NCBI GenBank assembly: GCA_947629115.1
Contig: CANRCL010000011.1
Span: 1 to 19,314, forward strand
Direction of reading: 5' to 3'
Length of the DNA stretch: 19,314 bases
Source of the DNA: an uncultured Bacilli bacterium
Lineage (GTDB): Bacteria > Bacillota_I > Bacilli_A > RF39 > UBA660
Positions 1 to 7,799 of the stretch are shown one piece after another (positions within the stretch are counted from its first letter, which is position 1; each line of letters opens with the position of its first letter). The notes under the pieces are model-generated. The model was not told the DNA's origin. It saw nothing but the letters and a program-made list of their open reading frames with translations, and made no database searches. The position numbers and the translations under genes were made by a program.

Positions 1-107
1 AATATATCAGACAAAAGCAAGTTAATATATTTAGTTTCAGAGGGATTGGCTATAACACTTTTAAAAATTCTATCATAACATAATCCATAAAATTTTTTAT
101 TTTCCAT
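1..107 (-). CDS. Rpn/PD-(D/E)XK nuclease family protein, N-terminal part
   Basis: Only the first 35 codons lie in the window; the gene continues beyond base 1. The protein begins MENKKFYGLCYDRIFKSV and continues with NPSETKYINLLLSDI. The pattern 'YD.IFK.V....E....YINLLLSDIL' resembles the N-terminus of Rpn / 'PD-(D/E)XK nuclease family transposase' proteins, which promote RecA-independent recombination or are abundant, poorly understood nucleases of gut Firmicutes. The catalytic residues would lie outside the window, so activity cannot be judged. The start is supported by AAAGGAGT (113-120) six bases upstream. Its upstream region is nearly the same as that of the adhesin at 7800. Family call moderate, gene call strong. 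Confidence 0.6.
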   Translation of the reverse strand, partial: MENKKFYGLCYDRIFKSVIANPSETKYINLLLSDI

Positions 108-112
108 TTTTT

Positions 113-154
113 ACTCCTTTCACTTATATATTTAACCTTTTTTCATCCATTTCC
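113..154 (-). promoter_or_regulatory. Upstream block shared with the adhesin gene (copy 1)
   Basis: Read on the minus strand this block runs GGAAATG, four variable bases, A6, GG, TTAAATATATAAGTGA, then AAGGAG just before the ATG at 107. Copy 2 (7750-7792) has the same order with one extra G. The core GGTTAAATATATAAGTGA (18 bases) is identical. TATATA could be a -10, but I see no good sigma-A -35 at 17 bp; poly-A/T lies upstream. It may be a promoter for a special sigma factor or a regulator site plus leader. Confidence 0.55.
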
Positions 155-190
155 TCTTTTTTTCTAAAAATTTTTTGAAAATTAAAAAAA

Positions 191-216
191 TAACTAATTT
201 ATATCAAATCAGTTAT
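191..216 (-). terminator. Intrinsic terminator of the HA-repeat operon
   Basis: On the minus strand, ATAACTGATTT pairs with AAATTAGTTAT (one G-U pair) around a five-base loop and is followed by a T-rich run. The TGA stop of the last operon gene lies inside the stem. The stem is AT-rich, so efficiency is uncertain. Confidence 0.55.
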
Positions 217-514
217 CTTCTTCAATTTTCAAAATTGTATCTAAATATGTTAAATTCTTCCCAATAATGGCGACAAAATCAACTCCTAAATCATTAATTA
301 ATTTCTTTAGACCTTTTAAAACACTTTTTTCATCTAGAGTAAATATTTCTAAATATTTTAAAATAATATCATCAATATAATAAAAATTATAACTTTTAAA
401 TATTTGATAAATTCTAATAAAATTATCTTCATCTAATGAATTTAAAAAGTCTTCTTCATAATTATCTAATACTTGTTCATAATAAAAATCATTTAAGTAC
501 TTATCTAAAAACAT
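209..514 (-). CDS. Small hypothetical acidic protein, last gene of HA-repeat operon
   Basis: A 101-aa acidic protein with no signal peptide, membrane segment or motif that I recognise. It is probably helical throughout. Its start ATG overlaps the TAA stop of the preceding gene by one base (TAATG), so translation is probably coupled. The C-terminal stretch (LINDLGVDFVAIIGKNLTYL, about residues 73-92) vaguely resembles the end of the repeated non-HA module in the neighbouring proteins (YGINLETL, YGVSLEYL), but too weakly to claim homology. Position and coupling suggest that it works with the HA-repeat proteins. The TGA stop falls inside a terminator hairpin. Confidence 0.75.
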   Translation of the reverse strand: MFLDKYLNDFYYEQVLDNYEEDFLNSLDEDNFIRIYQIFKSYNFYYIDDIILKYLEIFTLDEKSVLKGLKKLINDLGVDFVAIIGKNLTYLDTILKIEEDN

Positions 515-1698
515 TATTTACTTCTTTCTAAATTATTACTTTTTAATTCATTTTTCATAGCAATTAAATATTCTAAAGAAACTCCATATTTATTTATCAT
601 ATCTAAATTACTCATCGCAAATATTTCATTTAAAGTTCCATCGCCATTAATAATAGGCATTTGATTTTGATTTAAAAATATTATTTTACTTTCTAACTCA
701 CTCATTGTAAGTCTTTCTAAAACCGACTTATTAAGAGAATAATTTATTCCATGTTTTAAAACAAAATTCCTTTTTTCAACTGCTTCTTTTCTAATATTCC
801 AAACCATTCCAATTGCTTCTAATTTTTGAATTCTTTCAGTACTTAATCTACCATTATTATAAAGTGAACGCATATGTACTAAAAAACGATATAATTTAGT
901 TTCGTTAGTAGGAATATTTAAATGATGATGACATTGATAAAATTCTTCTAAAAGGCGATAATTATTTAACCATTTAATTTCATCAACATTCCAAATCATG
1001 CCAATTTCATCTAGCATTTCTTTACGTTTAGGGTCTAATCTATTTTGGGAATAAATATAACGTTGTTTTAAAATCCAAACTCCTAATTTTTCTCCCTCTT
1101 TAGTATTATCAATACCATTATTAGTTATAAAGGCTTGAGGAATTTCTAAATTACCATAAAATTCAAAATATTTTTGGGCTAAATTATACATCGTAAGCCA
1201 TTTATCTTTATGAACATCCCATACCATACCGATTTTTTCCATTTTTTTAATAGTATTATTATCCAAACGATTATACATACTTCTTAAATAAACAATCCAA
1301 TTTCCTAATGGAATACCATCTTCAGCATAATTAATACCATCATTAGTTTTAAAATTGGCTTTTACTAATAAATTACCATAAAATTCAAAATAAATTTTAG
1401 CAAGGTGATATCTTTCTTCAAAATTACTGGCTTGTAAATTTAATTTAAGAGGAAACATTTTTTTATAAATTCCTTTCCAAATCATCCCAATACTTTCTAA
1501 TTTGGCAATTTTTTCTGGACTTAACTTTCCCTCTTTATATCTAGTTCTTTGGGTTTGAATCCAAATTCCTAATTTTTCACCATTTGCGGCGGTAAATTTT
1601 TGACTAATATATAAATTACCATACTCTAAATAATAATTTTGGGCTAGTTCATAATAATGATTCCATCTTTCTTCATTATTTTTAAAATTATCTTTCAT
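514..1698 (-). CDS. Protein of four helicase-associated (HA) repeats plus one C-terminal module
   Basis: 394 aa. Four tandem repeats fit the helicase-associated domain (PF03457-like): W..MY.LA..Y...YGNL..., a glycine turn, LG.WI..QR..Y, then L...R...L..IGMIW. Approximate limits are 6-77, 91-166, 166-242 and 242-306. There is no Walker A or DEAD motif, so this is not a helicase. A different module follows (about 308-390), with SELESKIIFLNQNQMPI, G.L..IF.MS and YGVSLEYL as key pieces. HA domains usually occur at the ends of helicase-like proteins and are presumed to bind nucleic acid; here they make up the whole protein. The gene overlaps the upstream one by 11 bases and touches the next by TAATG. 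Specific function unknown. Confidence 0.85.
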   Translation of the reverse strand: MKDNFKNNEERWNHYYELAQNYYLEYGNLYISQKFTAANGEKLGIWIQTQRTRYKEGKLSPEKIAKLESIGMIWKGIYKKMFPLKLNLQASNFEERYHLAKIYFEFYGNLLVKANFKTNDGINYAEDGIPLGNWIVYLRSMYNRLDNNTIKKMEKIGMVWDVHKDKWLTMYNLAQKYFEFYGNLEIPQAFITNNGIDNTKEGEKLGVWILKQRYIYSQNRLDPKRKEMLDEIGMIWNVDEIKWLNNYRLLEEFYQCHHHLNIPTNETKLYRFLVHMRSLYNNGRLSTERIQKLEAIGMVWNIRKEAVEKRNFVLKHGINYSLNKSVLERLTMSELESKIIFLNQNQMPIINGDGTLNEIFAMSNLDMINKYGVSLEYLIAMKNELKSNNLERSK

Positions 1699-3424
1699 TA
1701 TAATTCTCCTTTCTTCTTAACTTTCTTTTAGAGTAATAATCCATATATAATGTTTCTAAATTTATGCCATAATTATTTTCTAACTCTAAATCACTCATTC
1801 TAAAAATACTACTTAAAAATCCTTTATCATCCACTAAAGGTAAATTGTTATGTTCTAAAAAATATATTTTGGCCTCTAGTTCACTTAAAGTAAGATGTTC
1901 CAAAGTATTTTTATTTAATTTTCCATTAATATTTTTCTTTAAACATAAATCTAATTTATCTTGTTCGTTAGTTCTAATATTCCAAACCATCCCTATTTTA
2001 TTTAACAATACTATTTTTTCTAATTCTAATTCTTTTCTTTGATATAACTCTCTTAAATTAACTAACCAATTACCTAAATTTTTTCCGTTCTCATCTTCCG
2101 TATAACCATCTAATGTCTTAAAATTACCAGAAACCATTAAATGTCCATTTTGGTTATAAAAACTAGTGGCTAAATCATACATTTCATACCATTTATCATC
2201 AATAACTAAACCCCGACTAACTTTAATTAAATATTCTATACTTACTCCCATAATTTCTTTAAAATAATCACCCGTTAATAAAAATTTAGAAGTAAGCATT
2301 CCTTTATTATCTTTGATAGTTAATCCATTTTTCGCAAAATAAATGGCTTTGGCTAACATTTCACTAAAATTCATCTTTTGAATAGTTGCTTCATTATTTT
2401 GATAGTCAATTTCTAACATTTTACATAAATCTTTTTTCGCCTTTAAATCTTCTTCATAATCCCAAATTATGCCAATTGCTTCTAGTTTAATTTGCTTTTC
2501 CATATCAATATTATTTTCTAAATATAACTTCTTTTGATAATTTAACCAATTACCTAATTCTACTCCTTTAGAACTAAATGTATAACCATCTATTGTTTTA
2601 AAAGTTTTTCCCATTTGTAAATTATGATATTTATTATAATATTTCACCGCTAGAAAATACATTTGTTCCCACTCTAATTTAGGCCTATCTTCTCCTTTAT
2701 TATTAATACCTTTTTGATAAGTTTTTTTAATTAATTCTAAAATATTAATGCCATATATATTAACTAATTCTTCGGAAGACATTGTAAAAATAGAAACTAA
2801 ATAACCTTGGGGATTTACTAAAGATTTACCAGCCATATTTAAATAATTTATTTTGGCTAAAAAAATCCGATAAGATAATTTATATAATACATTAAAATTT
2901 AATTTATAATCAATTTGATATTCTTGACATAGATGTTGAATTTTTTGCATATTTTCTTCTTCATCCCAAATAATATTAATACTTTCTAATAACATTATTC
3001 TTTCCAATTCTAATTTTTGATTAAAATAATAATCTTTTTGTCTAAATAACCATTCACCTAATTTAACTCCTTTAGCACTTCTCGTATATCCATTAAGAGT
3101 TATAAAAGTATAAGGAATATTTAAATTATGATATTTTGAATAATAAATTTGGGCTAAATTAAAAGTCTCTTCCCACTTACTTTTGAAAGGGTGCCAGTCA
3201 AAGTTTAAGGCATTTAATTTATCGATGTGATTTTTAGAAAGAGTATTTCTCCGGTAAGAAGTACGCATTCTATTAAGCCATTCTTTTAAATCTTTTAAAT
3301 TAAAAGAAAATTTATCTTGCAAAGTTAAATCAATTTCTAAAGTATGCATTACGGCATAATATTCTTTGGCTTCTTCATACATTTTATTCCAATTATCAAT
3401 TTGATAAGTATTTACTTTAGCCAT
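1688..3424 (-). CDS. HA-repeat protein with alternating HA and unknown modules
   Basis: 578 aa, the largest of the three HA-repeat proteins. Order read from the sequence: HA (about 12-82), HA (83-158), module (159-238), HA (250-325), module (326-406), HA (412-488), module (489-568). The first HA repeat is the most divergent (FDWHPF in place of IGMIW). The modules share a pattern of L..K..YL/FL...P/G, a glycine turn, 'G.L.SIF.MS..EL...YGIN...L'. Copy 2 is the most altered (SKFLLTGDYF, IMGVSIEYL). Alternation without linkers suggests that HA plus module is one duplicating unit. It lies 3 bases downstream of the first operon gene and overlaps the following gene. No enzymatic motif is visible; a nucleic-acid-binding scaffold is inference. 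Confidence 0.85.
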   Translation of the reverse strand: MAKVNTYQIDNWNKMYEEAKEYYAVMHTLEIDLTLQDKFSFNLKDLKEWLNRMRTSYRRNTLSKNHIDKLNALNFDWHPFKSKWEETFNLAQIYYSKYHNLNIPYTFITLNGYTRSAKGVKLGEWLFRQKDYYFNQKLELERIMLLESINIIWDEEENMQKIQHLCQEYQIDYKLNFNVLYKLSYRIFLAKINYLNMAGKSLVNPQGYLVSIFTMSSEELVNIYGINILELIKKTYQKGINNKGEDRPKLEWEQMYFLAVKYYNKYHNLQMGKTFKTIDGYTFSSKGVELGNWLNYQKKLYLENNIDMEKQIKLEAIGIIWDYEEDLKAKKDLCKMLEIDYQNNEATIQKMNFSEMLAKAIYFAKNGLTIKDNKGMLTSKFLLTGDYFKEIMGVSIEYLIKVSRGLVIDDKWYEMYDLATSFYNQNGHLMVSGNFKTLDGYTEDENGKNLGNWLVNLRELYQRKELELEKIVLLNKIGMVWNIRTNEQDKLDLCLKKNINGKLNKNTLEHLTLSELEAKIYFLEHNNLPLVDDKGFLSSIFRMSDLELENNYGINLETLYMDYYSKRKLRRKENYNER

Positions 3425-3427
3425 ATT

Positions 3428-4366
3428 TTATCCTCTTTTCTTATCTGGATTAAGTTTAATAATCATATCTTTTAAATCTATACCATAAATATTTAATATT
3501 TCTTCATTACTCATAGTAAATAAACTAACTAAAGAACCTTGTTCATCTATTATTGGTAAACCTTGTTCTTCTAAATAATTTATTTTAGCCATAAATTCTT
3601 TATAAGGTATTCTTTCAATAATATGTTCATTTATTTTAATATCAATATGTTTTAATTCACAAATTTCTTTTTTCTTATCTTGACTTTTTCTTACATTCCA
3701 AATAATTCCTAGAGATTCTAAAAGTAATATTTTATCTTTACTTAACAAACCTTTATTATATAAAACTTTTTGTCTTCTTACCCAACTATCTAATTCATAA
3801 CCATTTTCATCTTCATTAACACCATCAAAAGTTCTAAAATGTGTTTTAGTATTTAAATTACCATAACATTTTGCATAATTTTGGGCTAATTTAAACATTG
3901 CAAACCACTTATATTCATTAATATCCCATATCATATTTATTTTATCTAATTTAACTATTCTATCAGAAGTTAAATTATCTTTAAAACTTCTTTGTTTACT
4001 AATCCAAGAACCTAAATTTTTACCCTTTTTAATATCTAAATCTACTCCATTAGAGGTAATAAAATCTATCGGGATGGCTAAATTATGATAAGTTTTATAA
4101 TAAACACAGGCTAAATTATACATTTCTTCCCAACGATATTCTTGCAAATTCCAAATCATGCCAATACTATCTAAATATTCTATTTTTTTATTAGATAATA
4201 AATTACGATATCTTAAAGCCCTTTGTTCTTTTAACCAATTATCTAATGTTATGGATAAATTATCTAAATTACCTTGATTTTGATATATTGCTTGTATCTT
4301 TAAAAAAGTTGTATACCACTCTTCTGATATCATTTTATTATACTTTTTACTTCTTATATTAGTCAT
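3428..4366 (-). CDS. HA-repeat protein, first gene of the operon
   Basis: 312 aa with three HA repeats (about 15-76, shortened; 77-152; 153-229) and one C-terminal unknown module (about 230-308; KEFMAKINYLEEQGLPI, GSLVSLFTMS, IYGIDLKDM). The first repeat lacks the central 'F.T..G.' insert, so it is close to the classic short HA form (LDNWLKEQRALRYRNLLS, SIGMIWN). Start choice: ATG at 4366 with AAAGGA at 4373-4378. A good sigma-A promoter lies upstream (4409-4437). First gene of a four-gene operon that ends at the terminator near 191-216. Confidence 0.85.
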   Translation of the reverse strand: MTNIRSKKYNKMISEEWYTTFLKIQAIYQNQGNLDNLSITLDNWLKEQRALRYRNLLSNKKIEYLDSIGMIWNLQEYRWEEMYNLACVYYKTYHNLAIPIDFITSNGVDLDIKKGKNLGSWISKQRSFKDNLTSDRIVKLDKINMIWDINEYKWFAMFKLAQNYAKCYGNLNTKTHFRTFDGVNEDENGYELDSWVRRQKVLYNKGLLSKDKILLLESLGIIWNVRKSQDKKKEICELKHIDIKINEHIIERIPYKEFMAKINYLEEQGLPIIDEQGSLVSLFTMSNEEILNIYGIDLKDMIIKLNPDKKRG

Positions 4367-4408
4367 AGGCCATCCTTTTTAATCTCTTTCTTCCAAACAT
4401 TGTTTTCT

Positions 4409-4437
4409 AATATAGCACTTTTTTACTTATTACACAA
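4409..4437 (-). promoter_or_regulatory. Sigma-A-type promoter of the HA-repeat operon
   Basis: TTGTGT (4432-4437), 17-bp spacer, TATATT (4409-4414), with TG one base before the -10 (extended -10). Predicted start is near 4402, about 36 bases before the first ATG. The -35 sits next to the T-run of the preceding terminator. Confidence 0.7.
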
Positions 4438-4438
4438 G

Positions 4439-4471
4439 AAAAAAGATTATTCAGCACATAAGGAATAATCT
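4439..4471 (-). terminator. Intrinsic terminator of the membrane OB-like gene
   Basis: Arms AGATTATT and AATAATCT (8 bp, perfect), 12-base loop, followed by T6 on the minus strand. The stem includes the last codons and the TAA stop of the gene. Confidence 0.75.
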
Positions 4472-5490
4472 AATTTTTCATTTTTATCCAATAATATATT
4501 TTTATCTTTACTACAACTTAAAATTTTAAATTTATCTAAATTATAAACTTTAATTTCTTCTTTTTCTTCAATACTAGCCTTTTTAATAATATCTTCTAAA
4601 GTTATTTTACCATCTTTAAGAGCATAAGATAGTTCATATTTATCAATACCATAATCAATATAAATATTTTCTAAACATTTAGTATAATAATTATCACTAT
4701 AAGCATTTAAAGTATTGTCACATTCTTTTTTTGCAATTACTTCAAATGTATAATTAGCATATAAATTATTATCTTCAATAACTACTTTAGTTAAATTTAT
4801 TTCATTAGTTTTCTTATCTATACTATCGACATAACCCACCACAGTTAAATAATCATAAATTTTATATTTAGTTAAATCTTCATTTTTTAAATTAATTGTT
4901 AATTTACTTGTTTCATTAAATTTAACATAACCATTTAAATTATTATCAGTTAAAGTATAACCTTGCATTTCAATTTTACTATTACCAATTATGCGACTTA
5001 TTTTACCAGTCACTTTAATAAAATCATGTTTATATTCTTTATAACTTTCTAGTGGTTCCGTTAATATTTTATTAATATCGATATTAGCAATTAAATCAGT
5101 CTTACAAGCAAAATTTCTTTCATAATTATTATCAAAAATATAATTATTATCACATTTATATATGCGGTAAAAAAGACTATCATATAAAGATACTTGAGCA
5201 TTAATTTTATTTTCTTTAATATAAATAGGGCTTAAATTAAAAGTATACGTTTTAATATAATCTAAAGCATAAGTAAATATTAATAATATTATAGGTATAT
5301 AGATAAGAAGAAATAGATTAATTTTATAGTGTTTTGTTTTCTTTTTCTTAACTTGTAAAAAACTTAAATCAATAAGAATAATTCCTAATAAGAGAATAAC
5401 TAATTTAAGATAACTATAGATATTAATAAAAAAAGGTATAATAATTAATAATAATCCCAATATTAATAAAATTAATTTTTTCTTTTCCAT
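4447..5490 (-). CDS. Membrane protein with OB-fold-like external domain, function unknown
   Basis: 347 aa from the ATG at 5490, chosen because TGAGGT (5498-5503) lies 7 bases upstream; an ATG 48 bases further up has no Shine-Dalgarno site. Residues 4-47 form two hydrophobic segments (KLILLILGLLLIIIPFF; LVILLLGIILIDL), a Lys-rich loop follows, then a third segment at about 58-77 (LLIYIPIILLIFTYAL). The rest is probably outside the cell. Around residues 150-230, 'FIKVTGKISRI', 'GYTLTDNNLNGYVKF' and 'DYLTVVGYVDSI' follow the beta-strand rhythm of OB-fold (tRNA_anti-like) domains. Several Cys (KCDN, FACK, KECD, KCLE, LSCS, LCAE) could form disulfides. It stands alone, with its own promoter and terminator. 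Function not known. Confidence 0.75.
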   Translation of the reverse strand: MEKKKLILLILGLLLIIIPFFINIYSYLKLVILLLGIILIDLSFLQVKKKKTKHYKINLFLLIYIPIILLIFTYALDYIKTYTFNLSPIYIKENKINAQVSLYDSLFYRIYKCDNNYIFDNNYERNFACKTDLIANIDINKILTEPLESYKEYKHDFIKVTGKISRIIGNSKIEMQGYTLTDNNLNGYVKFNETSKLTINLKNEDLTKYKIYDYLTVVGYVDSIDKKTNEINLTKVVIEDNNLYANYTFEVIAKKECDNTLNAYSDNYYTKCLENIYIDYGIDKYELSYALKDGKITLEDIIKKASIEEKEEIKVYNLDKFKILSCSKDKNILLDKNEKLDYSLCAE

Positions 5491-5508
5491 ATTTTTTACC
5501 TCATTTAT

Positions 5509-5538
5509 ATTATATACTAAAATTACTTGAAAAAGCAA
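5509..5538 (-). promoter_or_regulatory. Probable promoter of the membrane OB-like gene
   Basis: TTGCTT (5533-5538), 18-bp spacer, TATAAT (5509-5514). The -35 overlaps the T-run of the clpC-like terminator, so the intergenic space is fully used. The predicted start falls at or next to the Shine-Dalgarno site, giving a very short leader. Confidence 0.45.
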
Positions 5539-5558
5539 AAAAGTTAGATAAACTAACT
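5537..5558 (-). terminator. Short intrinsic terminator of the clpC-like gene
   Basis: AGTTAG and CTAACT (6 bp) around TTTAT, followed by T6 on the minus strand. The TAG stop at 5557-5559 lies at the stem base. Confidence 0.6.
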
Positions 5559-7674
5559 AATTTTTCATTAATTCACTTTCTTTAATTAATTTATTAATAT
5601 TTTGATAATTATCTTTTTCATAATTACTATCTTTTATAATCTCTTTAATATTTTTAACTTTTTTACTTTTTAAATAGTTAATTAAAGTATCTTCAGTTAA
5701 GTTTTTAAATTTTATTGTTGAGTCAACTAAATCTGTCAATTCATGATTACTTATATTATTATTTAAATTACTAAAACCAACTTTATTATTATTTATAGTA
5801 TCATTAGTGATAAAAATAAAAGTATTATTAAAATAAATGGTATCATTACGATTATCAGTTATATAACCCTCTTTTAAAATTTCTTTAATTAAATCTTTTA
5901 CATTTTGATGGGCTTCATCATAATTATCAAATAAAATAACTGTAAAATTATTATTTTTAAGTTTAGTAAATAAATGTTCATCATTATAACCAACATAACC
6001 TTGAGTTGTTCCGATTAATTTATTAATGGCCATAGAAGATTTAAATTCTTTTAAATCAATTCTTAAATAGTTAGCATTAGGTATTCCTTCCGCAATTTTT
6101 TTAACGATGGTACTTTTGCCTAAATGATGAGCACCCTCTAAATAGATTTTTAAAAATCCCTTTTTATTTAATAAATTATCTTTAATTAAATTATTTATTT
6201 TTTTAACATATTCATTTACACCATATAATTCATTATTTATATTACTTGCAATTTTATCTAAAAATACTAATTTATCTTTCGTAAATATCATATTAGTTTT
6301 ATTTTCTAAAACTTTAATAATATCACTTTCTTTAACAATTAATTTTTTAGATTTATCAAAATTTTTAATTTTTTTATTAGTTTCTAATTCTTCACTATAT
6401 AATTTTAAGGCCATATCATAATCATTTTTCTTAATGGCTTTTTCTTTATTCTTTTTTAAATTTTCAATTTTTTGATATAATTCTTTTTTTTCTAAACTCG
6501 TATTGTTTTGGGTTTTTACTTTTGAACAAACGGAATCTAAAAAATCAATGGCTTTATCAGGATTTTTCTTATTTTTAATAAAGGTATCGGTATAATCAAT
6601 TATTTTATCAATCATTTCACTAGGAATTAAAACATTATGATGATGTTCATATTCTTTTTTGACTTTTAATAATATATCTTTAGTTTCTTCTTTAGTTGGT
6701 TCAACAATATTAATTACTTCAAAACGACGCATTAAAGCCTTATCACTTGAAAAAAACTTTTGATATTCTTCTCTAGTTGTAGCCCCGATACATTTAATTT
6801 TACCTCGAGCAAGGGCAGGTTTAAAAATATCGCCAGCCGTAATTGCTCCCTCGGCTCCACCAGCACTAACCATAGAATGAATTTCATCAATAAATAATAT
6901 AATATTACTTTCATTTTCTAATTCTTTAATAATTTTAGTTAATTTTTCTTCAAATTCACCTCGATATTTAGTCCCACTTATGAGTGAACCCATTTCGAGC
7001 GCGACTATTTTAGAATCAAATAAAACATCTGGTACTTCGTGATTTTTTATTCTTCTCGTAAGTTCTTCTACAATAGCGGTTTTACCTACCCCAGCATCAC
7101 CAATTAAAAGAGGATTATTCTTTTTCTTTCTTAATAAAGTTTCAATTATTAAATCTATTTCTCTATCTCTACCAATTACTACTTCATTATTATCCACTGT
7201 TTCATTAAGTAAAGTACCGGTTTCATATATTTCTAATTTTTTATTAACTAATTTATTATTTTTATTTAAATTTTCATAAATATCATCGATATCTATTCCC
7301 ATACCTACTAAAAGACGAATAGCAATACCCTCGCCCTCTTCTAATATTCCTAGAATTAAATGTTTAGTTGTAACTATACTATTGTTATTTTCTTTAGCGC
7401 TTTCTAAAGCATTACTGATTACTCTTTTTAAAAGAGGGGTATATAAATTTATTTCACTGGCTTTGGTGGCACTTCCTACTACAATATTTAATTCTTTCTT
7501 AAAATTAGTATAAGTTAAATTATACTCTTTTAAAAATTCAGCCATTTCTTTATCATTTTTTAAAATGGCTAATAATAAATGTTCTGTCCCTACATAGGGA
7601 TGATGTAATTCAAATCTTTCTTCTTCAGCGTGCCGAAAAATATTGGCAATGTGTACTCCAAAATTATTAAACAT
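5557..7674 (-). CDS. ClpC-like AAA+ unfoldase with degenerate second ATPase domain
   Basis: 705 aa, about 100 shorter than usual ClpC. Two Clp N-terminal repeats (about 3-66 and 78-140). D1 is intact: Walker A GDAGVGKT (192-199), pore loop KYRGE (236-240), Walker B ILFIDE (259-264), arginine finger in MRRF (315-318). A short ClpC-type middle coiled coil spans about 395-440. D2 keeps Walker A GAHHLGKS (514-521), pore loop GYVGY (559-563), sensor-1 FITN (621-624) and a VGF (632-634) where ClpC binds ClpP. Its Walker B reads VILFDN (579-584), with Asn in place of the catalytic Glu, and the usual RPEFLNRID segment with arginine finger is absent. No ctsR, mcsA or mcsB is nearby, so this is probably an accessory ClpC. 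AAGGGAG precedes the ATG. D2 probably binds but does not hydrolyse ATP (inference). Confidence 0.85.
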   Translation of the reverse strand: MFNNFGVHIANIFRHAEEERFELHHPYVGTEHLLLAILKNDKEMAEFLKEYNLTYTNFKKELNIVVGSATKASEINLYTPLLKRVISNALESAKENNNSIVTTKHLILGILEEGEGIAIRLLVGMGIDIDDIYENLNKNNKLVNKKLEIYETGTLLNETVDNNEVVIGRDREIDLIIETLLRKKKNNPLLIGDAGVGKTAIVEELTRRIKNHEVPDVLFDSKIVALEMGSLISGTKYRGEFEEKLTKIIKELENESNIILFIDEIHSMVSAGGAEGAITAGDIFKPALARGKIKCIGATTREEYQKFFSSDKALMRRFEVINIVEPTKEETKDILLKVKKEYEHHHNVLIPSEMIDKIIDYTDTFIKNKKNPDKAIDFLDSVCSKVKTQNNTSLEKKELYQKIENLKKNKEKAIKKNDYDMALKLYSEELETNKKIKNFDKSKKLIVKESDIIKVLENKTNMIFTKDKLVFLDKIASNINNELYGVNEYVKKINNLIKDNLLNKKGFLKIYLEGAHHLGKSTIVKKIAEGIPNANYLRIDLKEFKSSMAINKLIGTTQGYVGYNDEHLFTKLKNNNFTVILFDNYDEAHQNVKDLIKEILKEGYITDNRNDTIYFNNTFIFITNDTINNNKVGFSNLNNNISNHELTDLVDSTIKFKNLTEDTLINYLKSKKVKNIKEIIKDSNYEKDNYQNINKLIKESELMKN

Positions 7675-7749
7675 ATTATTTTCTCCCTTACTATTCTATG
7701 TTAATAATGAACTATTTAATATTTTTTTAAACAATTTTTTTGAAAAAAA

Positions 7750-7792
7750 GGAAATGAAATAAAAAAGGGTTAAATATATAAGTGAGAGGAGG
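7750..7792 (+). promoter_or_regulatory. Upstream block shared with the nuclease gene at 1-107 (copy 2)
   Basis: GGAAATG (7750-7756), a short variable part, A-rich run, GGG, then TTAAATATATAAGTGA and GAGGAGG, ending 7 bases before the ATG at 7800. Matches copy 1 (113-154, opposite strand) almost base for base from GGAAATG to the Shine-Dalgarno site. Possible -10 TATATA at 7775-7780; no sigma-A -35 at the right distance (TTGAAA at 7740-7745 is too far upstream). Confidence 0.55.
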
Positions 7793-7799
7793 AAAAAGA

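Noticed and set aside
1845..2042. Plus-strand open frame inside the HA-repeat gene
   Set aside because: It lies antisense to a well-supported gene, has no ribosome site and shows only Ser/Phe/Leu-rich shadow composition.
6732..6914. Second minus-strand frame inside the clpC-like gene
   Set aside because: It overlaps the D1 Walker B region in another frame, with no independent support.
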